DNA from: Syntrophaceae bacterium
GTDB lineage: Bacteria; Desulfobacterota; Syntrophia; Syntrophales; UBA2185
Assembly: GCA_003508565.1 (NCBI GenBank)
Contig: DNUI01000086.1
Coordinates: 1-10,573, forward strand
Length of the DNA: 10,573 bases
Direction: 5' to 3'
The position numbers and the translations under genes were made by a program. Within the stretch, counting starts at the first letter, position 1. Each line of letters opens with the position of its first letter. Shown here piece by piece: positions 5,424-10,573 of this stretch. Under the pieces are notes generated by a model. It searched no databases and had not been told where the DNA came from. It saw only the letters and a list, made by a program, of their open reading frames with translations.

Positions 5424-6479
5424 ATGTCTCGAAAAACTGGTATTGTAAAGGACGAAAGGTATTTAAAGCATGACGCCGGATTTGGGCATCCGGAGTCACC
5501 TGAGCGGCTTGGTGCGACTCATACCATGCTGGAAGCCCCTGATATGGCGGGGAAATTTGTTACAATAGAACCGCGGTATGCCACCCATGAAGAGATAGGC
5601 ATGATCCATTCCTCTTCCTATATCAAGCTTGTGGCCAGTACAGCCGGTCAGGCATTTGTTGCCCTCGACCCCGATACCGCCACAACACCGGAATCGTATG
5701 ATGTCGCAAAGTTGGCAATAGGGGGGCTGTGCAACGCCATTGACAGCGTTGTGTCCGCAGACGTGGCAAATGCCTTCGCCCTGGTCAGGCCACCCGGGCA
5801 TCATGCTGGGGTATCGAATGCTGCGGGGTTCTGCCTGTTCAATAATGTTGCCATAGGAGCAAAACACGCGATCTCCAAGCACAAAATGAATAGAATCCTT
5901 ATAGTGGACTGGGATCTGCACCACGGAAATGGGACGCAGGCACAATTTTATGATGACCGCAGAGTTCTGTATTTCTCCACGCACCAGTATCCCTACTATC
6001 CGGGTACCGGCGCAATAGAGGAGATTGGAAGGGGAGACGGTCTCGGATACAATGTGAATGTTCCCCTGAGACCCGGCGCAGACAATTACCAGTATGTAAG
6101 GATCTTTAGGAAGGTATTGTACCCGGTTGCTATGAAATTTAAACCAGATCTTGTGCTGATTTCGGCCGGGTTCGATCCGTATTACAAGGATCCGCTCGGT
6201 GGTATGAAAGTAACCTCTGACGGTTTTGCCGCTTTAACACGGATACTTATGGATGTTGCTGATCGCTGCTGCATGGGGAGGCTGGTCGTAACACTCGAGG
6301 GAGGGTATCACCTTACAGGCCTTGCGGAGTCGATCAAGGCGGTTCTTATTGAAATGCGGGATGGTACGCATGTGTCTGACGATACCCTGGGCTGCATGGA
6401 GCAGGACGCAGATAACCGAATAGATGCGGTAATACAGAAAGTGAAGGATCAGATCAACCCAATCTGGCAGGTATTTTAA
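5424..6479 (+). CDS. Class II histone deacetylase / AcuC-like family deacetylase
   Basis: This 351-residue zinc-dependent amidohydrolase of the arginase/deacetylase fold is cytoplasmic, with no signal or membrane segment. Motifs in order: HPESPERL (22-29); RPPGHHAG with the His-His charge relay (126-127); GFCLFNN (135-141); zinc ligands Asp164 and His166 in VDWDLHHGNGT; zinc ligand Asp251 in SAGFDPYYKDPLGG; and the catalytic Tyr295 in LEGGYHL. The active site looks complete. RPPGHHA and GFDPYYKDPLGG are of the class II (HDAC6-like) type. In bacteria, members remove acyl groups from acetylated proteins (for example acetyl-CoA synthetase) or from acetylpolyamines; the substrate here cannot be told. 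The frame opens earlier with a GTG at 5391, but GGAAGG lies 6 bases before the ATG at 5424, which I prefer. It is divergent from tatA, is followed by an inverted repeat, and appears to be a single-gene unit. Confidence 0.92.
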   Translation: MSRKTGIVKDERYLKHDAGFGHPESPERLGATHTMLEAPDMAGKFVTIEPRYATHEEIGMIHSSSYIKLVASTAGQAFVALDPDTATTPESYDVAKLAIGGLCNAIDSVVSADVANAFALVRPPGHHAGVSNAAGFCLFNNVAIGAKHAISKHKMNRILIVDWDLHHGNGTQAQFYDDRRVLYFSTHQYPYYPGTGAIEEIGRGDGLGYNVNVPLRPGADNYQYVRIFRKVLYPVAMKFKPDLVLISAGFDPYYKDPLGGMKVTSDGFAALTRILMDVADRCCMGRLVVTLEGGYHLTGLAESIKAVLIEMRDGTHVSDDTLGCMEQDADNRIDAVIQKVKDQINPIWQVF

Positions 6480-6499
6480 GCAGGGAAATGTTGTTTATG

Positions 6500-6586
6500 T
6501 CATTGCGAACGAAATGAAGCAATCTCATGACTTTCTGAAGCAGTTGAAGATTGCCGTGTTATTCAGTTCCTCGCAATGATTTTTTT
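6500..6586. repeat. Dispersed-type imperfect inverted repeat with T tract, possible terminator
   Basis: TCATTGCGA (6500-6508) pairs with TCGCAATGA (6571-6579), and inner arms GCAATCT (6519-6525) and AGATTGC (6548-6554) pair as well. Seven T follow (6580-6586). The form TCATTGCGA...GCAATCT...AGATTGC...TCGCAATGA resembles intergenic repeats that I recall as abundant in deltaproteobacterial genomes; I could not test copy number. Its place between the deacetylase stop (6479) and gatC, plus the T tract, would let it act as the terminator of the deacetylase transcript. Confidence 0.6.
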
Positions 6587-6633
6587 ATTCACGTTGCAAA
6601 GCTGTAATGGGTATAGAGAAGCAGGATACGGGA

Positions 6634-6921
6634 TTGAAAATAACAAAAGAAGAAGTGGAGTACGTGGCACATCTGGCAAGGTTGGACTTCAGCGAAGCGG
6701 AAAAGTCGAAATTCACCTCCCAGCTCAATGATATCCTGATGTATGTGGAGAAGCTGAACCAGGTAGACACCACGAATGTAGAACCGATGAGCCATGCTAT
6801 TGCCCTCCAGAATGTCTTCCGGGATGATAGTGTCCACGATTCCCTCAGTCATGACCTTTCCCTGTCAAATGCCCCCGAAGCGCGGGGCCCCTTTTTCCGG
6901 GTACCAAAAGTTATCGAGTAA
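6634..6921 (+). CDS. gatC: Asp-tRNA(Asn)/Glu-tRNA(Gln) amidotransferase subunit C
   Basis: This is the small subunit that wraps around GatA and GatB and stabilises the amidotransferase. Family features run the whole length: KITKEEVEYVAHLARLDFSE at the start, LNDILMYVEKLNQVDTTNVEPMSHA in the middle and FFRVPKVIE at the end. I chose a TTG start at 6634, giving 95 residues, because family members usually begin M-K-I-T-K at this point and AGGA lies 7 bases before it (6623-6626). An in-frame ATG at 6607 would add nine residues (MGIEKQDTG) but has no ribosome site. TGTAAT (6603-6608), a good -10 match, overlaps that ATG, which would put it upstream of the transcript start; no good -35 goes with it. 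The gene is followed after 11 bp by gatA. Family certain, exact start less so. Confidence 0.93.
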   Translation: MKITKEEVEYVAHLARLDFSEAEKSKFTSQLNDILMYVEKLNQVDTTNVEPMSHAIALQNVFRDDSVHDSLSHDLSLSNAPEARGPFFRVPKVIE

Positions 6922-6932
6922 TCGAGGGGTAG

Positions 6933-8390
6933 ATGGAACTTCATCAGTTAACGATTCACGAACTGCAGAAACTGATCAGGTCGCAAGGGATAGCTTCTTC
7001 CGACATAGTAAAATCCGTATTTTCACGAATTGACGCGGTCGAGGGAAACGTTCACGCGTATATAACCCTCATGAAGGAGTATGCATTTGCAGAAGCGGCG
7101 AAAGCCGATAAGGATGTCAAAGAAGGGATACTTAAACCCCTGACCGGCATTCCCATTGCCCTTAAGGATATTCTGTGCACGAAGGGTTTCCTGACGACAT
7201 GCGGCTCTCATATCCTGCATAACTATGTTCCTCCCTATGACGCCACGGTGGTGCAAAAATTAAGAGAAGCCGGCGCCGTGTTTACCGGAAAGACCAACAT
7301 GGATGAATTCGCCATGGGTTCATCGACGGAGACATCATATTTCGGGATAACCAGAAACCCCTGGGACCTCGAGAGGATACCAGGCGGGTCCAGCGGCGGG
7401 TCTGCGGCGGCTGTGGCCGCCGATGAATGCATCGCCTCGATCGGGTCCGATACAGGGGGGTCTATCCGACAGCCTGCCGCCCTGTGCGGTGTCGTCGGCA
7501 TGAAACCAACTTACGGCAGGGTGTCCAGGTTCGGACTCATTGCCTTCGCCTCCTCCCTGGATCAGATCGGACCTTTTACGAAGGATGTGGAAGACTGCGC
7601 CATCATGATGAATGCAATTGCCGGTTATGATCCGCGGGAATCAACGTCTGTCCCTCTCAATGTGCCTGATTATACGGAATTCATTTCCCGGGGCATTGGA
7701 GGGTGGAAGGTGGGGATTCCGAAAGAATACTTTATTGAAGGCATTCATCCCGACATCGAAAAGGCGATGCAAAGGGCCATTACAACCGTTGAGGGGCTCG
7801 GCGCTACGTGTGTTGAGATATCACTTCCCCATACGGAGTATTGCCTGGCCGTGTATTATATCATTGCTCCCGCAGAGGCGAGCTCCAACCTGGCCCGCTA
7901 TGACGGGGTAAAATATGGATTCCGGCCACAGGGTAGCATTGACCTCCTGGATATGTATAAAAAAACTCGCTCCGCCGGTTTCGGAGCGGAGGTAAAGAGG
8001 CGCATCATGATCGGGACGTATGCGCTGTCTTCAGGCTACTACGATGCGTATTACAAGAAAGCTTCCCAGGTAAGGGCGCTGATCAAGCGGGATTTTACTG
8101 AGGCCTTTACACTATGCGACGCCATCCTTACACCGACGTCACCCACTCCCGCCTTTAAAATTGGTGAGAAAATGGACGACCCCCTCCAGATGTACCTCTC
8201 CGATATCTTCACCATATCGACAAACCTGGCAGGTATCCCCGGCATCTCTGTACCGTGCGGATTTACCAAGGATGGTCTTCCCATAGGTGCTCAGTTCCTG
8301 GCAGGACATTTTGAGGAAGGGAAACTGATCCAGATAGCGTCTGCCTTTGAAAAGTATGCAAACATTGAGAAAAGGAGACCAGCTCTCTAA
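6933..8390 (+). CDS. gatA: Asp-tRNA(Asn)/Glu-tRNA(Gln) amidotransferase subunit A
   Basis: This 485-residue amidase subunit hydrolyses glutamine and passes ammonia to GatB, which amidates the misacylated Glu-tRNA(Gln) or Asp-tRNA(Asn). The amidase-signature Ser-cisSer-Lys triad is intact: Lys78 in GIPIALKDI, cis-Ser153 in PGGSSGGSAAAVAA, and nucleophile Ser177 in GSDTGGSIRQPAA. SAGFGAEVKRRIMIGTYALSSGYYDAYY and the C-terminal DIFTISTNLAGIPGISVPCG are characteristic of GatA rather than of general amidases. GAGGGG lies just before the ATG at 6933. The stop TAA (8388-8390) shares its last A with the gatB ATG, so the two are probably translationally coupled. Length is normal. Confidence 0.97.
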   Translation: MELHQLTIHELQKLIRSQGIASSDIVKSVFSRIDAVEGNVHAYITLMKEYAFAEAAKADKDVKEGILKPLTGIPIALKDILCTKGFLTTCGSHILHNYVPPYDATVVQKLREAGAVFTGKTNMDEFAMGSSTETSYFGITRNPWDLERIPGGSSGGSAAAVAADECIASIGSDTGGSIRQPAALCGVVGMKPTYGRVSRFGLIAFASSLDQIGPFTKDVEDCAIMMNAIAGYDPRESTSVPLNVPDYTEFISRGIGGWKVGIPKEYFIEGIHPDIEKAMQRAITTVEGLGATCVEISLPHTEYCLAVYYIIAPAEASSNLARYDGVKYGFRPQGSIDLLDMYKKTRSAGFGAEVKRRIMIGTYALSSGYYDAYYKKASQVRALIKRDFTEAFTLCDAILTPTSPTPAFKIGEKMDDPLQMYLSDIFTISTNLAGIPGISVPCGFTKDGLPIGAQFLAGHFEEGKLIQIASAFEKYANIEKRRPAL

Positions 8391-9823
8391 TGCCATATGA
8401 ACCGGTTATCGGGCTGGAGGTTCACGCCCAGCTCCTTACAGAAACAAAGATTTTCTGCAGCTGCTCGACCCAGTTCGGGGCTGAACCGAACAGTCACACC
8501 TGCCCTGTGTGCATGGGGATGCCCGGCGTCCTGCCCGTGTTAAACAGGAAGGTAGTCGAATACACAATGAAGATGGCCCTGGCGACTCATTGCAGGATCA
8601 ATGAGGCATGCAATTTTGCGAGGAAAAACTATTTTTATCCGGATCTTCCCAAGGGGTACCAGATATCTCAGTATGCCCAGCCCCTTTCAGAACACGGGTA
8701 TGTGGATATAGAACTGGACGGGGGGAAGAAAAGGATCGGCATAACCCGGATTCACATGGAAGAAGACGCGGGGAAACTTTTGCATGATGAGCATCTACCG
8801 TCGAGTTATGTGGATTTGAACCGGACAGGGGTACCCCTGATCGAGATTGTCAGCGAGCCGGATATGAGAAGCACCGACGAGGCCGTGGCCTATCTGAAAA
8901 GACTTCATGAGATACTGGTCTATCTGGAAATCTGCGATGGGAACATGGAAGAGGGGAGTTTCCGCTGCGATGCAAATGTGTCGCTGAGGCCCAGGGGTGA
9001 AATGATGTTCGGTACCAGGACTGAACTGAAGAATATGAATTCCTTCCGGAACGTCCAGCGGGCCCTGGATTATGAGATCAAGCGGCAGCAGTACATCCTG
9101 GAGAGCGGTCAGGATGTCATCCAGGAAACCAGACTCTGGGATGATTCGAAGGGGGAGACCCAATCCATGCGCGGCAAAGAAGAAGCCCACGATTACCGCT
9201 ACTTCCCCGATCCCGATCTCGTTCCTATTGTCATTGATAATGCATGGACAGAGGAGATGAAAAAAAGTCTCCCTGAACTGCCTCTGGAAAAACGTGAGCG
9301 TTTTATCAGGGATTATCAGATCCCGCCTTACGATGCCGGAGTGCTGACATCGAGCCGGGCCCTTGCCGGGTACTTTGAAGAAGTGGCGAGGCTTTCCGGG
9401 AAGCCTAAAATTGCCAGCAACTGGGTTATGGGTGATGTTCTCCGTTTCCTGAATGAGGAAAAGAGGGACATCAAAGAATGTCCTGTCCTGCCAGGATCAC
9501 TTGCAGAGATGATTCAGCTCATTGAAGACGGCACCATCAGCGGTAAAATGGCCAAGGACATTATTGTGGAAATGTACCGGACGGGAAAGTCACCTCAGGC
9601 GGTTATTGAAGAAAAGGGCATGATACAGATTACCGATGAAGGCACCCTCGAAAAAACTGTTGCCGAGGTCATCGCGGCAAATCCTACACAACTGGCACAG
9701 TACCGGGGAGGGAAGGAAAAACTCTTCGGATACTTCGTCGGTCAGGTCATGAAAGCTACCCAGGGCAAGGCCAATCCCCAGCTCATTAACGAGCTTTTAA
9801 AAGAGATGTTGGCAAAAGAATAA
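8390..9823 (+). CDS. gatB: Asp-tRNA(Asn)/Glu-tRNA(Gln) amidotransferase subunit B
   Basis: This 477-residue subunit is the kinase/transamidase: it phosphorylates the tRNA-bound Glu or Asp and amidates it with ammonia from GatA. The N-terminus carries VIGLEVHAQL (His12) and a four-Cys zinc site, Cys23 and Cys25 (CSCS) with Cys38 and Cys41 (CPVC). The core shows FARKNYFYPDLPKGYQISQY (76-95), HMEEDAGKL (122-130) and VDLNRTGVPLIEIVSEPD (141-158). The last 140 or so residues form the helical YqeY-like tRNA-binding tail (GTISGKMAKDII, then NPTQLAQYRGGKEKLFGYFVGQVMKATQGKANP). The ATG overlaps the gatA stop, and AAAGGAGA lies inside the end of gatA (8371-8378). With gatC and gatA it forms a complete GatCAB, implying that Gln- and/or Asn-tRNA are made indirectly in this organism. 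No clear terminator follows. Confidence 0.97.
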   Translation: MPYEPVIGLEVHAQLLTETKIFCSCSTQFGAEPNSHTCPVCMGMPGVLPVLNRKVVEYTMKMALATHCRINEACNFARKNYFYPDLPKGYQISQYAQPLSEHGYVDIELDGGKKRIGITRIHMEEDAGKLLHDEHLPSSYVDLNRTGVPLIEIVSEPDMRSTDEAVAYLKRLHEILVYLEICDGNMEEGSFRCDANVSLRPRGEMMFGTRTELKNMNSFRNVQRALDYEIKRQQYILESGQDVIQETRLWDDSKGETQSMRGKEEAHDYRYFPDPDLVPIVIDNAWTEEMKKSLPELPLEKRERFIRDYQIPPYDAGVLTSSRALAGYFEEVARLSGKPKIASNWVMGDVLRFLNEEKRDIKECPVLPGSLAEMIQLIEDGTISGKMAKDIIVEMYRTGKSPQAVIEEKGMIQITDEGTLEKTVAEVIAANPTQLAQYRGGKEKLFGYFVGQVMKATQGKANPQLINELLKEMLAKE

Positions 9824-9927
9824 TTATCCAAGATTTATATGCCGTCCGACCACCAAATCCCTCTCTCCTCTCACTCAAGATCTCCCGCTGGGGGGAAGGT
9901 TTTAGAAACCTGACCAAAGGCGTCAAA

Positions 9928-10008
9928 ATGTTCCTCCACCTCCAGGGGATAATCGAAAAATGCGGGTTCCGGGGATCCTTATTCGATGGATGGATGGCGA
10001 CTGAATGA
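9928..10008 (+). other. Possible 26-codon ORF overlapping the next gene's start
   Basis: ATG at 9928, with AAAGG 8 bases before it, opens 26 codons (MFLHLQGIIEKCGFRG, then SLFDGWMATE). The TGA (10006-10008) overlaps the ATG of the membrane protein gene as ATGA. I recognise no family. The opposite strand of this stretch also has open frames (about 9871-9976), so it may instead be a decayed or dispersed sequence. The 181 bp between gatB and the membrane protein otherwise hold a pyrimidine-rich run (about 9857-9876) and a small GGTTT/AAACC hairpin (9898-9910). Confidence 0.2.
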
Positions 10009-10573
10009 ACACACGTGTTGCGTATCTCATAGTAAGCGTATCTTATTTCATCGGCGGCGGTTCATTAATCGCGTTTGCAGTGTTTCTCTATAGTGGCTCA
10101 TGTAACCTTGTGGGTCTTGGTCTGGACGAAAACAGTGTGCTGTTGTTCGATGCTGGTCTTTCCGTGCTTTTTTTTATCCAACACAGCTTCATGATTCGAA
10201 GATCCTTCCGCAAGAGGGTGGTCCGGTTTATTCCGGAAGAATGCTACAGCCCTTTGTATGCAGTTGTTTCCGGCATGGTTCTTCTGGCGGTAGTGGTTTT
10301 ATGGCAGGAATCAAACAGGACGATCGCAGTATTTCAGGGTATTCCCGGTGGGGTTTTCCGTTTACTGTATCTGGCAGCGCTGGCAGGATTTGTCTGGGGC
10401 ACACAAGCGCTGAAATCCTTTGATGCCCTCGGTGTACGGCAGGTAATGAATCGTGTGCGCGGCAGAACACAAAGGCAAATGCCGTTCACCGTCAGTGGCC
10501 CATACCGCTGGGTACGCCACCCGCTCTACTTTTTCGTGCTGTTGATGATCTGGTCGTGCCCGGCCTTGACGAT
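10005..10573 (+). CDS. NnrU/MddA-like membrane methyltransferase family protein, 3' truncated
   Basis: 189 codons are visible and the frame is still open at the window edge. The protein is hydrophobic, with membrane segments at about 6-28, 47-62, 85-100 and 118-134. It carries IQHSFMIRRSFRK (59-70), YAVVSGMVLL (85-94), SFDALGVRQV (138-147), and then SGPYRWVRHPLYF (164-176) followed by IWSCPALT. This pattern (QHS-M, FD-GLRQV, PYR-VRHPLY, W-P-T) matches the family of methanethiol S-methyltransferase MddA and NnrU-like proteins, where RHPLY belongs to the SAM-binding region of the isoprenylcysteine-methyltransferase fold. MddA makes dimethyl sulfide from methanethiol. Whether this protein does so cannot be decided, because the C-terminal end of the fold is outside the window. 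The ATG at 10005 follows an in-frame TGA directly and has only a weak GGATGG upstream. It is 181 bp after gatB, and shared transcription is uncertain. Confidence 0.78.
   Translation, partial: MNTRVAYLIVSVSYFIGGGSLIAFAVFLYSGSCNLVGLGLDENSVLLFDAGLSVLFFIQHSFMIRRSFRKRVVRFIPEECYSPLYAVVSGMVLLAVVVLWQESNRTIAVFQGIPGGVFRLLYLAALAGFVWGTQALKSFDALGVRQVMNRVRGRTQRQMPFTVSGPYRWVRHPLYFFVLLMIWSCPALT

Noticed and set aside
5245..5499. N-terminal extension of tatA by 85 residues up to 5499
   Set aside because: The extension crosses the tatA promoter, the inverted repeat and the divergent gene's start, and looks like non-coding translation. TatA proteins begin at the MFGIG Met, which has its own ribosome site.
5496..5984. 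162-codon minus-strand frame inside the deacetylase gene
   Set aside because: Antisense to catalytic motifs of the deacetylase, with no domain signature of its own.
9880..9910. Rho-independent terminator after gatB
   Set aside because: Only a short TCCC/GGGA pairing and a 5-bp GGTTT/AAACC stem without a proper T tract are present; not enough to call.
1..10573. CRISPR array, tRNA/rRNA genes, insertion sequences, or a defence or biosynthetic island
   Set aside because: I found no regularly spaced direct repeats, no clover-leaf or rRNA sequence, no transposase, and nearly all coding space is accounted for by housekeeping families.

Overview
The window looks like ordinary chromosomal DNA of a Gram-negative bacterium. 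A Desulfobacterota/Deltaproteobacteria-type host (Syntrophales-like) is my best guess. It rests on the style of the TatA/B hybrid protein, the use of GatCAB, a TCATTGCGA-type intergenic inverted repeat, and general sequence feel. It is an inference, not a database result.

Left half, minus strand, read right to left: tatA (4927-5244), tatC (4106-4876), a bifunctional class A penicillin-binding protein (2067-4109, ATGA overlap with tatC), an ilv leader with its own promoter, leader peptide and attenuator (about 1788-2030), ilvB encoding the acetolactate synthase catalytic subunit (77-1750), and the first 18 codons of ilvN (1-56). The tat-PBP genes form one transcription unit that starts at a good promoter at 5280-5307. 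The ilv genes form a second unit controlled by transcription attenuation. A 29-codon leader peptide holds a Val/Leu run, overlaps an antiterminator arm, and is followed by a strong GC-rich terminator.

Right half, plus strand: a class II histone-deacetylase/acetoin-utilisation family deacetylase (5424-6479), divergent from tatA across a 179-bp region with a long inverted repeat; a dispersed-type inverted repeat that ends in a T tract (6500-6586); gatC-gatA-gatB (6634-9823), the glutamyl/aspartyl-tRNA amidotransferase operon; and a 3'-truncated membrane protein of the NnrU/MddA (methanethiol S-methyltransferase-like) family starting at 10005.

Most genes are housekeeping: branched-chain amino acid synthesis, cell wall, Tat export and indirect aminoacylation. 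The most interesting object is the ilv leader. A leader peptide, an antiterminator and two successive terminator-like hairpins are linked by a chain of mutually exclusive pairings, so one ribosome-stalling event could disarm both terminators. The acetolactate synthase also carries Ile where most anabolic enzymes have the Trp that sets 2-ketobutyrate preference. I see no CRISPR array, tRNA, rRNA, transposase or defence gene.
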